Of a stretch of DNA of 64,000 nucleotides, positions 1 through 6,697 are shown piece by piece. Where the stretch lies: assembly GCA_903882665.1 (NCBI GenBank), contig CAIRXW010000008.1:124001-188000 (forward strand). Direction: 5' to 3'. The stretch's first letter is position 1; the number at the start of each line of letters is the position of its first letter. The notes below the pieces were generated by a model. The model saw nothing but the letters and a program-made list of their open reading frames with translations, was not told where the DNA came from and did not search any database. The DNA comes from an uncultured Chlorobiaceae bacterium (GTDB lineage Bacteria; Bacteroidota; Chlorobiia; Chlorobiales; Chlorobiaceae). Both the position numbers and the translations under genes were made by a program.

Positions 1-266
1 TGAGCGCAAGTCACCGGCCTGATTGGCGCAGAAGTACTTTTTTTGCCTCTGACGGCCTTGCCAAGCAGCAACCCTGCAGCAAAAAAAACTGTCGTAACCG
101 CAAAAGGGTGTTTTTCGACAATTTTAACCGGCGAAAGCTCAGCTTCAATCTCCTCTTTCAGTTTTCGGGTTCTTGCCTTGATCTGCGCCTCTCTATTCGC
201 AATACTTTTTTGGAGCTCTTCGATACGTGCCTGAATACCGTCTAAAGGTTCATTTGTTGGAGTCAT
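1..266 (-). CDS. Small coiled, membrane-anchored protein (yqjK-like position), 3' end outside window
   Basis: The reading frame opens with ATG at 266-264 and runs without a stop off the left edge, so only the first 88 codons are visible. The N-terminal half is charged and helical (repeated Glu, Lys, Arg, Gln). A short hydrophobic segment at about residues 54-70 (motif AVTTVFFAAGLLLGKAV) is followed by a basic tail. Its ATG overlaps the stop of the upstream DUF1469-type gene, implying translational coupling. The gene order matches the enterobacterial yqjD-yqjE-yqjK set of inner-membrane, stress-related proteins, but sequence similarity to YqjK itself is only suggestive. The function is unknown. 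Confidence 0.6.
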   Translation of the reverse strand, partial: MTPTNEPLDGIQARIEELQKSIANREAQIKARTRKLKEEIEAELSPVKIVEKHPFAVTTVFFAAGLLLGKAVRGKKSTSAPIRPVTCA

Positions 267-660
267 GGAGCGATAAAAGAATTTTCTGAATCAGGTTTTT
301 CAAAAATAGTGGCTTGAATCTGGTGAAAAACAGAAAGCATGAAAAAAAAAGCATGCTCACAAGGAGATAACCGAGAAAAGGATGACCCAGAAGCTCGCCT
401 GCAAACAGCGCTAAAGTGGTGACAAAGTAGCCAGCCCCGACAATAAGGATAACGCCAAGAATGGTCGCAGTGGCGAGAATCGAAATCTTTTCTGCCAGCT
501 CAATTTTGAGCAGTTCAAACTTTGCCTCAACAATGGCAACCACGTCATCGTAAAGAGAGGTGGCCGTCTCATCAACGAGTTCAGGAATGCCGGTACGTTT
601 GCTTCTCGAAGAGGTTGAGCCCTGCTCCTTTTCTGCCTGACGCTTCATCATGTTTTTCAA
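250..660 (-). CDS. Phage-holin-III/DUF1469 (YqjE-like) inner-membrane protein
   Basis: The protein has 136 residues. A basic N-terminus of about 25 residues precedes an amphipathic helix (DVVAIVEAKFELLKIELAEK), which is typical of the DUF1469/YqjE family. Two transmembrane segments follow at about residues 62-85 and 95-112, with a short cytoplasmic tail. Members of this family are not true holins; in enterobacteria yqjE lies in a stationary-phase operon with yqjD. Here it sits between a DUF883-like gene (start about 15 bases upstream) and a third small membrane protein that overlaps its stop codon. The family call rests on the helix plus two-TM architecture and on neighbours. A role in envelope stress is inference. 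Confidence 0.65.
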   Translation of the reverse strand: MKNMMKRQAEKEQGSTSSRSKRTGIPELVDETATSLYDDVVAIVEAKFELLKIELAEKISILATATILGVILIVGAGYFVTTLALFAGELLGHPFLGYLLVSMLFFSCFLFFTRFKPLFLKNLIQKILLSLHDSNK

Positions 661-675
661 GTGGTCAATGGCTGG

Positions 676-951
676 TTATCGTCCTCTTTTCATAAACAGT
701 CCAAACAGGAAGCCAGCGCCCAGTGAAACAAGCATCGAGCGTGCTGGATTTTTTTTGATATATTGCCTTGTTTTTTCGGTGTTCTCCAGGATCCACTCAT
801 AGGAGTCACTCTCCCTGAAACAGGCGAAAGTCTCCGTGATGACGTCACCCAGTTCTCTGAGTTGTTCCGAAATGTTCTCTTGATTCTGCTGCTCCTCTGC
901 CTTTTCGGCAGGCTCATGGCTATGCATGGTAACCTTGACTTCCTGTTCCAT
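676..951 (-). CDS. DUF883/ElaB-YqjD-like membrane-anchored protein
   Basis: About 91 residues. An acidic, Gln/Glu-rich helical N-terminus is followed by the hallmark C-terminal block with KKNPARSMLVSLGAGFLFG, which matches the DUF883/YqjD pattern of 'P-x-ra-l-x-a-G-xGfllG' as a single tail anchor. E. coli members dock ribosomes at the inner membrane in stationary phase; that role is not shown here. The frame stays open up to 1044, but the residues before the chosen Met are not family-like. ATG at 951 or at 927 (better AAGG-type ribosome site) is the likely start. It is probably the first gene of the yqjDEK-like set. The SDR gene ends about 100 bases upstream on the same strand. Confidence 0.6.
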   Translation of the reverse strand: MEQEVKVTMHSHEPAEKAEEQQNQENISEQLRELGDVITETFACFRESDSYEWILENTEKTRQYIKKNPARSMLVSLGAGFLFGLFMKRGR

Positions 952-1051
952 AAAAGAGTGAAAACCGGTTATGCGTTTTTCCTGCGCGAGCCTGAATTCG
1001 AAAGAGTCTGTAAGCAATATATAAAAACAATATGGTCTTTGCATGGTACTC

Positions 1052-1789
1052 TTATTGCAGAAGCCGTCCTCCCTCTACATTGATAACCTGGCCGGTGATA
1101 TAGTCACTCTCAAGAAGAAAGATGATGGTTTTGACAATATCCAGCGGATCACCAGGACGGCGGAGCGCTATTTTTTTCATCATCTCCTCCTGCGGCTCCA
1201 TCTCTTTTTCCGCATTCAGTGTGACTGTTCCCGGAGCCACAGAGTTCACCAGAACCGTCGGAGCAAATTCTTTGGCAAAGATTCGAGTCAAGTGCTGTAT
1301 GCCTGCTTTCGAGACGGTGTAGGGGGCAAAATTTCGCCAGACCAAGTCGGCAGAAATATCGGTCATGGTAATGATGCGCGAGACGAACGGCTGTTTCTGC
1401 ATGATTTTTGCAGCCTCTTGCATCGTAAAAAAAGTACCCTTCAGATTGGTATCAACCAGGCTGTCCCACTCCTTTTCACTAACTCCGGGAAGGGGAGTGC
1501 AGAAAAAATTCGAAGCGCTGGTGATAAGCAGGTCAAGACGGTCAAACCGTTCACGGAATGCCGCAAACGCGCTCATGAGATCACCGGTTTTCGATACGTC
1601 ACACCGAACCATCTGCGATTCAGGGCTTACCCAGCGGATTTTTTCAAGGGTTTCGGCCGCCCTCCCTTCCGACGCGTGCCAGGTAAAAAAGAGAGTATAC
1701 CCCTGACCCGCCACAGCAAGCGCAATTTCACTGCCAAGCACGCCCGACGCGCCAGTCATAAAACATACTTTTTTGCCTGAAGGTGTCAT
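1052..1789 (-). CDS. Short-chain dehydrogenase with pteridine-reductase (PTR1/FolM)-type active site
   Basis: This is a 245-residue SDR. The cofactor loop is TGASGVLG (residues 12-19), the NxKG motif lies at about 115-118, and the catalytic Tyr157 and Lys161 form YTVSK. The usual catalytic Ser, 13 residues before the Tyr, is replaced by Asp144 (TMTD). Asp-13-Tyr-4-Lys is the arrangement of Leishmania PTR1 and E. coli FolM, which reduce dihydropterins, and SASNFFCTPL resembles the PTR1 segment NNASSFYPTPL. The C-terminus ITGQVINVEGG is also PTR1-like. A role in tetrahydropterin or tetrahydrofolate supply is therefore inferred, which would suit a group known for glycosylated tetrahydrobiopterins. 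Specificity is not proven; a generic 3-oxoacyl-ACP reductase is less likely because of the Asp. Confidence 0.75.
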   Translation of the reverse strand: MTPSGKKVCFMTGASGVLGSEIALAVAGQGYTLFFTWHASEGRAAETLEKIRWVSPESQMVRCDVSKTGDLMSAFAAFRERFDRLDLLITSASNFFCTPLPGVSEKEWDSLVDTNLKGTFFTMQEAAKIMQKQPFVSRIITMTDISADLVWRNFAPYTVSKAGIQHLTRIFAKEFAPTVLVNSVAPGTVTLNAEKEMEPQEEMMKKIALRRPGDPLDIVKTIIFLLESDYITGQVINVEGGRLLQ

Positions 1790-1947
1790 CTTCTGTGCAG
1801 TTTAATTTTCTGTTTATTCTAAAGTTAAACATGAAGAGAGGCTAAAAAGTTGATTGGAATCATTGATTGCCAGGTCAAAATGTCATCAACTCTTTTTATC
1901 CTTTTGGATGCTATTTCCTGCCGGAGAGAGGGATTTGTTTGATCCGT

Positions 1948-3003
1948 TCACGCGAGTTTTCTGAACGAGGAAGCCTTGATTGCAGCAAAAAGGGTCGAGC
2001 CCACGGAAATCATCAGCTCCTCTGCGGCTGAACGGACAATTTCAGCGACAAGTTTTTCACCCTCGACTGAAAGCACTATGCCGACTCTGCCCTCAGACTC
2101 AAACATCTCAGCAACAGTGCATTCAAAAAGATTTCTTGCACTGATTGCTTCAGGATGCTTTTTGAAAAGGATGATCTCGCGTGAAGAGAGTTCAAACAGT
2201 GCCTCTCCCACCTCCTTTCCGTCTGAAACAAGCAAGGTGTTTTTGCCCCACTGGTAAGCAAACAAGCCATGCTGCTTCACCGGAGCGGCAAGAGAAAGCA
2301 GATTGAGATAGCCCTTGGGACTCTGTGCCATTCTTTTTCTGGCAAGCTGATCAGGCGTTGTTTCATCAATGCAGCGTCCATTTTCTATTTCAAGGATATG
2401 GTCGGTCATCAGTTGCATCTCCGTCATTGAATGCGAGATAAAGAGATAGGGAATTCTGAACTCCTCGCTGACACTTCTCAGATAGGGAATGATCTGGAAC
2501 CGCAGGGCATCATCAAGAGCGGAAAGAGGCTCATCCATAAGCAGGAGGCGCGGGTTTGCAAGGATGGCCCTGCCGAGAGCGACTCGTTGTTTTTCACCGC
2601 CAGAAAGATTTTCAACACCGCGTTGTAAAAGTGGTTGCAGTTTAAGCAGATTGATGAGTGTATCAGGCCTGATACGGCGGTTTTCAGTGCGGCACCGCCT
2701 GTAGCCGTAAAGCAGATTGGCTTTGACGGAGAGGTGTGGAAAAAGCATTGCCTGCTGAAAAACAATGGCAATGCGTCGGCGTTCAGGGGAGCGATTCACT
2801 CCCTTTGCGGAACTGAAAAGGCACTCATTATTCAGATAGATCTCGCCCCTGTCTGGCTGAAGAAGTCCTGAAATGAGATGCATGAGTGTCGACTTGCCGC
2901 TTCCGGACGGGCCGAAAATCCCGATCCGTTCGCCTGAAACCTCCGCATTCACCTGCAGGAGGAAGCTGCCCTGTTTTTTTTCAGCATCAATTCGGAGGTT
3001 CAC
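1948..3003 (-). CDS. modC: Molybdate ABC transporter ATP-binding protein ModC
   Basis: 351 residues. Walker [10 protein letters not shown] is at residues 31-39, signature LSGGEKQR at about 134, Walker B LLLMDEPLSALDD at about 155 and the H-loop in LFISHSM. A TOBE/MOP-type molybdate-binding domain occupies about residues 288-350. This is the usual ModC length and layout. It energises molybdate import across the inner membrane together with ModB and ModA. Its ATG overlaps the modB stop as ATGA, so the two are translationally coupled. It is the last gene of modDABC. Molybdenum in this group is needed mainly for nitrogenase. Confidence 0.93.
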   Translation of the reverse strand: MNLRIDAEKKQGSFLLQVNAEVSGERIGIFGPSGSGKSTLMHLISGLLQPDRGEIYLNNECLFSSAKGVNRSPERRRIAIVFQQAMLFPHLSVKANLLYGYRRCRTENRRIRPDTLINLLKLQPLLQRGVENLSGGEKQRVALGRAILANPRLLLMDEPLSALDDALRFQIIPYLRSVSEEFRIPYLFISHSMTEMQLMTDHILEIENGRCIDETTPDQLARKRMAQSPKGYLNLLSLAAPVKQHGLFAYQWGKNTLLVSDGKEVGEALFELSSREIILFKKHPEAISARNLFECTVAEMFESEGRVGIVLSVEGEKLVAEIVRSAAEELMISVGSTLFAAIKASSFRKLA

Positions 3004-3686
3004 AATGCGCTCCTCCGATCAAGTTTTTTGCCGAGCAGTTCATGAACGACAAGCACAACTACTGAAATCAGAACGGAGACCAGGCAAAGCGAGAGTGCCA
3101 TGGTTACACTTGAGGGTGAACTGGCATAATCGTAGATGGCCAGCGGAATGGTTTGCGTGATACCAGGAATATTGCCGGCAACAATGATGGTTGCGCCAAA
3201 TTCACCAAGGCTCCGGGCAAACATCAGCGACGAACCGGCCATTATTCCCCGCATGGAGAGCGGAAGAATAATGGTTGCAAGGGTATCGTACCATGCTGCA
3301 CCAAGACTTCGGGATGCCTCGATAAGCTGCTGGTCGATCGACTCCATACCAAGCCGGATTGAGCGTACCAGCAGGGGAAACCCGACGGTTGCCGATGCAA
3401 TCACGGCGGCTTTCCAGGTGAAAATGATCGGGATCCCCGATGCATCGAGCACTTTTCCGATCCAACCGTTTTTGCCAAGCAGCAGCAAAAGAAAAAAACC
3501 GATCACCACAGGGGGTAATGTGAGCGGGAGGTTGACAAGCACCTCGAGCGCCACTTTGCCTCTGAATTTCTTGAAGACGATCAGCCATGCAAGGGCAAAG
3601 CCGAAAGGCAGCGCAAGAGCCGTTGCTGTAAGCGCCACTTTCAGCGAGAGCCAGATGGCGACAATATCTTCAGGTGTCAGCGTCAT
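3000..3686 (-). CDS. modB: Molybdate ABC transporter permease ModB
   Basis: 228 residues with about five to six membrane segments and the cytoplasmic EAA loop (EASRSLGAAWYDTLATIILP, about residues 133-152) that contacts ModC. The segment LPLTLPPVVIGFFLLLLLG is characteristic of ModB. Length is normal for the family. It forms the membrane channel for molybdate or tungstate. It lies 37 bases after modA and overlaps modC by four bases, so the three form one transcription unit read leftward. Confidence 0.93.
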   Translation of the reverse strand: MTLTPEDIVAIWLSLKVALTATALALPFGFALAWLIVFKKFRGKVALEVLVNLPLTLPPVVIGFFLLLLLGKNGWIGKVLDASGIPIIFTWKAAVIASATVGFPLLVRSIRLGMESIDQQLIEASRSLGAAWYDTLATIILPLSMRGIMAGSSLMFARSLGEFGATIIVAGNIPGITQTIPLAIYDYASSPSSVTMALSLCLVSVLISVVVLVVHELLGKKLDRRSAL

Positions 3687-3723
3687 AAAGTCTTAATGGT
3701 ATTGCTGTTTTTCCTGGTCATTC

Positions 3724-4473
3724 TTATTTGAGGATAAAGCCGTATTTCTGGAGAACCGATTTTGCCTCAGCACCCTGCAGGAAGAGATAGAAGGCCTTTG
3801 CCTCCTCGTTTTGTGCGGCTTTTACCGTCAATGCCATCGGGTAGGTTACTCTTGGGTAGAGTATTTGCGGTACCACGAAGAGCAGTTTTGCTTTTTGCGC
3901 CAGCAATGCATCGGTGCGGTAGATAAATCCGCCATCAACTTCGCCAAGTTCAGCATACATGAGGCACTCCCTGACATCCTTGGCCATCACAAGCTTTCCG
4001 GCAAGCTGTTTGTCAATTCCGGCATTGGTCATGGCGGTCATGGCATACTCACCTGCGGGGACGCTCTTCGGGCTGCCAATGGCAATCTTGTCGAGTTTCA
4101 GCAGGTCTTTCATCGAGGCAACCTTTTTTGTGGTTGTTCCGGCAAAAACCAATGAGTTGTATGCAAGCATCTTTGCGTTGGCACCGTCCACAAGATTTTT
4201 CTCTTTCAGATAATCCATCCACTGATTGTTTGCGGCAATAAAGAGGTCAACCGGTGCACCGTTTTCAATTTGACCGGCAAGCGTGCCCGAGGGACCGAAA
4301 TTTTTAATAAAAACCGTTGCAGGATGTTTTGCATTGTAACTCGTACTCAGCTCATTGATAACCTCTTTCAGGCTTGCGGCAACAGAGAGGTTAAGCTCCC
4401 CGGCCATTGCAGGAGCCGCAATGATGAGGAGTACAAAACTGAGGAGAGCGATGCGCTTCATTGATCGTATCAT
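3724..4473 (-). CDS. modA: Periplasmic molybdate-binding protein ModA
   Basis: About 249 residues from the ATG at 4473, or 245 from the ATG at 4461, which directly opens the signal peptide MKRIALLSFVLLIIAAPAMA. The frame is open further upstream but that part overlaps modD and is not signal-like. The mature protein begins with LNLSVAASLKEVINEL and contains FGPSGTLAGQIENGAPVDLFI, the classic ModA ligand loops that hold the oxyanion by Ser side chains and backbone NH groups. It captures molybdate or tungstate in the periplasm and delivers it to ModB. Its start lies about 13 bases after the modD stop. Confidence 0.93.
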   Translation of the reverse strand: MIRSMKRIALLSFVLLIIAAPAMAGELNLSVAASLKEVINELSTSYNAKHPATVFIKNFGPSGTLAGQIENGAPVDLFIAANNQWMDYLKEKNLVDGANAKMLAYNSLVFAGTTTKKVASMKDLLKLDKIAIGSPKSVPAGEYAMTAMTNAGIDKQLAGKLVMAKDVRECLMYAELGEVDGGFIYRTDALLAQKAKLLFVVPQILYPRVTYPMALTVKAAQNEEAKAFYLFLQGAEAKSVLQKYGFILK

Positions 4474-4486
4474 GATTGTGGATGAT

Positions 4487-5341
4487 TTATGATTGTAAGG
4501 AGGTGATTGAAACTGCGATATCCGAAGGCTTGCCGAAATAGACTGACGAAAGGACAAGCATGTCAACACCGGTTTCAGCATAAGCCGAGGCATTTTCGCC
4601 ATTGATGCCTCCTGCGGCTGAAATTTTGACTCCAGGCGCTACGTTGTGCAGTTGCTCAACCAGCCGTGAAAGCGCTTCAGGCTGGAGCTTGTCAAGCTGA
4701 ACAACATCAACACCCGCAGCAGCAATGGCAAGCGCCTCTTCCGCGCTATCGGCCTCCACAATAATTTTTTGTTCAGTCGCTTTCGACTTCAGTTCAGCAA
4801 CAGTTTGAAGAAAATGCTCAAGCCCGCCACAGAATGCGGTATGCTGCCTGAACACAAGCACCGATTCCGACAGGCCGAGCCGGTGGGGGAGCGCACCGCC
4901 AGCCATGATGGCCTTGATTGCAATTTTTTTTGTTCCCGGAAACGACTTGCGGGTTGTGACAATCGTAATGGATGCGTTAATCTCTTTGACCCGGTTAACG
5001 ATCTTCCGCGTCCGTGTGGTAATTCCTGAGGCGTACTCAAGCAAATTCAGGGCCACTTTCCATCCGGCGTGAAGGCTTCCTGCAGCTCCGGTGGCCGAGA
5101 GGATGGTAACGCCCGCCTCAACCGTTGTGCCGCTGGGCAGTAAAAAGCCAACGGACGCACCGCATCGTTCAAGAACCCGCGCAGCCTCCTCTGTGCAGCA
5201 GAGTGTTGTCGTTTCACGGCTTGTAAAGGTGATCACCCCATGCAGAGCGCCGATGCCGAGCAGTAAGGTCGTCAGATCACCGTAAGGCATATCCTCTTCG
5301 ATAAACCGTTCGATATCGCTGTCAGGCAGTTGATAAAGCAT
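4487..5341 (-). CDS. modD: ModD, NadC-fold molybdenum utilisation protein
   Basis: 284 residues with the quinolinate phosphoribosyltransferase (NadC) fold: N-terminal EEDMPYGDLTT, central TTRKSFPGTKKIAIKAIMAG and C-terminal ISAAGGINGENASAYAETGVD. The N-terminal segment with YGDLTT and a stretch different from true NadC, together with its place directly before modA, identify ModD. ModD is found in mod operons (for example in Rhodobacter), but its reaction is not established. It could in principle be the cell's NadC; the operon context argues against this. It is the first gene of the leftward mod operon, with a long upstream region carrying a ModE-like site. Confidence 0.85.
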   Translation of the reverse strand: MLYQLPDSDIERFIEEDMPYGDLTTLLLGIGALHGVITFTSRETTTLCCTEEAARVLERCGASVGFLLPSGTTVEAGVTILSATGAAGSLHAGWKVALNLLEYASGITTRTRKIVNRVKEINASITIVTTRKSFPGTKKIAIKAIMAGGALPHRLGLSESVLVFRQHTAFCGGLEHFLQTVAELKSKATEQKIIVEADSAEEALAIAAAGVDVVQLDKLQPEALSRLVEQLHNVAPGVKISAAGGINGENASAYAETGVDMLVLSSVYFGKPSDIAVSITSLQS

Positions 5342-5648
5342 GAGTGCGTTGTTTGATCGTTATAACATTGTGTCTATCCCGCTGCTTAAAAAAAAGCGCG
5401 TACCAGTAAAAAAATCTGAATTCGGCCTTTTCCATCAGGGAGTTACCTCTGTTCCTTGCAGCTCATCCTCTTCTGGTTAATCTGCTTTATTTTTTAGTAA
5501 TCCGTTAATTATAATAAAAAATTAAGGAATATAAATCAATAAAACTTAATTTTTTAATTTATAAGCGATTGTTCTGACGCTTTTTGTTACATCCATGTCG
5601 TTTCGCAGTTGGGCCATGCGCCATACGTTCTTCTGCTGGTATCTTGGT

Positions 5649-5674
5649 TCGTTATCCAAAAGCGAATATAGCGA
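5649..5674. promoter_or_regulatory. Candidate ModE box
   Basis: The half-sites TCGTTAT (5649-5655) and ATAGCGA (5668-5674) are inverted repeats separated by exactly 12 bases. This matches the ModE operator pattern TCGnTAT-N12-ATAnCGA derived from ATCGnTATATA-N6-TATATAnCGAT, except that the inner ATA/TAT bases are not conserved. It lies about 310 bases upstream of modD and about 220 upstream of arsR. A degenerate second copy (TCGTTAT at 5357-5363 with ATCCCGC at 5376-5382) sits next to the modD start. No modE gene is in the window. Confidence 0.45.
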
Positions 5675-5852
5675 TTAATCTCTTTTCTGGAAATCCGGTG
5701 ACAGGGAGGTAAAAAAACAGAGGACAGGTTTCTGGAGGTGGTCGGAATAGCAGGCTGTTGAACCGGATGCAGAGGATCGGTTGTGAACGCTCGTTGCGTG
5801 CTGACGGCAGCGATTGATGATTCGTTTTATTTTTATTGCGTTCTTATTTTTA

Positions 5853-5874
5853 TTAATCGTATATTTGCGATGAA
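5853..5874. promoter_or_regulatory. Candidate ArsR operator palindrome
   Basis: TTAATCG and CGATGAA form an inverted repeat with six of seven pairs and an 8-base A/T-rich centre. It ends 22 bases before the preferred arsR start. ArsR/SmtB repressors typically bind such A/T-rich palindromes over their own promoter. Its assignment rests on position and symmetry only. Confidence 0.35.
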
Positions 5875-5896
5875 CTATAAGAAAGCAAGGTCTGTT

Positions 5897-6232
5897 ATGA
5901 AGAGAACGTTATCGGCCGTTGAGTACAGCAGGGATGAGGAGTGTATGGCGTCGATTGCCAAGGCGATCAGCCATCCGGTCAGAATAAGGATTTTGAAGCT
6001 GCTTGCCAGCCAGCAGTGTTGCTTCACGGGGGAGTTGACGGAGATTATTCCCATGGCGCAGTCCACAATTTCGCAGCACCTCAAGGCTCTGCTTGATTCT
6101 GGCCTGATTCAGGGAAAAATCAATCCTCCAAAAGTTCGTTACTGCATTCATCGTGAAAACTGGCTGAAAGCCTATTCCATGTTTGGTGGTTTTTTTAACG
6201 CAGATCTGGCCTGCAGGTGCGATTGCCGCTGA
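5897..6232 (+). CDS. arsR: ArsR-family metalloid-responsive repressor
   Basis: 111 residues from ATG 5897, chosen because CAAGG lies about 7 bases upstream; the frame is open further up without a ribosome site. The winged-helix core covers about residues 15-90, with HPVRIRILKLL and recognition helix MAQSTISQHLKALLDSGLI. Likely metalloid ligands are the Cys pair at 41-42 (QCCFTGEL) and a C-terminal cluster at Cys106, 108 and 110 (ACRCDC). The CVCDLC motif of plasmid ArsR is absent, so the As(III) site must be built differently, as in other CCFTGEL-type members. It heads the operon with a thioredoxin-like gene, arsP, arsC and acr3, which it presumably represses. Confidence 0.85.
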   Translation: MKRTLSAVEYSRDEECMASIAKAISHPVRIRILKLLASQQCCFTGELTEIIPMAQSTISQHLKALLDSGLIQGKINPPKVRYCIHRENWLKAYSMFGGFFNADLACRCDCR

Positions 6233-6347
6233 AAACGGTTTATTTACTTCGAAAGGAGGGTCTCTTGATAGCGCAGGGCGCAAACTCTCAAAAAAAGATT
6301 TTTTTTTAAATCGACCATTTACAGATAAACAGATAAACGATAAAACA

Positions 6348-6650
6348 ATGAAAAAGGTAAAAATTCTTGGCAGCGGCTGTGCAACATGCAATCAGCTTGT
6401 CGATGCGGTAAAAGCGGTTATTGCCGCTGAAGGTATTGCCGCTTCGGTTGAAAAGGTGGAGGATATTCAGCAGATCATGGCCTATAACATCATATCAACC
6501 CCGGCACTTGTTGTCGATGAAAAGGTGCTCTGCAAAGGGCGCGTTCCTTCTCGTGAAGAACTCAGGGAACTCTTGATGGCAAAACCACAAGGGTGTTGCG
6601 GAAGCCATGGCACAAAAACTGCGGGCGGCGGTTCAGGCTGCTGTTGTTAA
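6348..6650 (+). CDS. Thioredoxin-like small protein (TM0996/redox-active disulfide 2 family)
   Basis: 100 residues. The protein starts MKKVKILGSGCATC, with the CxxC pair at Cys11 and Cys14, and has the cis-Pro loop in ISTPALVVDEKV. This is the compact thioredoxin fold of the TM0996/MTH895 family. A C-terminal extension ends in GCCGSHG and SGCCC, giving five more cysteines that could bind a metalloid or metal. Such genes commonly sit between arsR and the arsP-type permease, as here. A role as reductant or metallochaperone for the arsenic system is inference. Confidence 0.8.
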   Translation: MKKVKILGSGCATCNQLVDAVKAVIAAEGIAASVEKVEDIQQIMAYNIISTPALVVDEKVLCKGRVPSREELRELLMAKPQGCCGSHGTKTAGGGSGCCC

Positions 6651-6697
6651 CAGTTTTTTGTCCTGTTCCTGAAAACAGATAAAGACGGCAAATCAAG

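Larger units (their letters stand above)
5342..5896. other. Divergent intergenic region between modD and arsR
   Basis: This 555-base stretch separates the leftward mod operon from the rightward ars operon. It is A/T-rich between about 5490 and 5570. It contains a ModE-like inverted repeat at 5649-5674, a weaker relative at 5357-5382 just upstream of modD, and a palindrome at 5853-5874 just upstream of arsR. I see no convincing gene, tRNA or known riboswitch in it. A frame in the arsR register is open upstream of the chosen arsR start but has no ribosome site and no conserved features. Confidence 0.6.

Noticed and set aside
250-660. Phage holin indicating a prophage
   Set aside because: DUF1469 proteins are usually labelled holin but are chromosomal YqjE-like proteins. 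No phage genes are nearby.
4487-5341. NadC (quinolinate phosphoribosyltransferase)
   Set aside because: The fold is the same, but the position as first gene of modDABC and the N-terminal segment favour ModD.
5342-5640. Molybdenum cofactor riboswitch in the mod leader
   Set aside because: I could not find the conserved core or a convincing multi-stem structure. The ModE-like repeat gives a simpler regulatory explanation.
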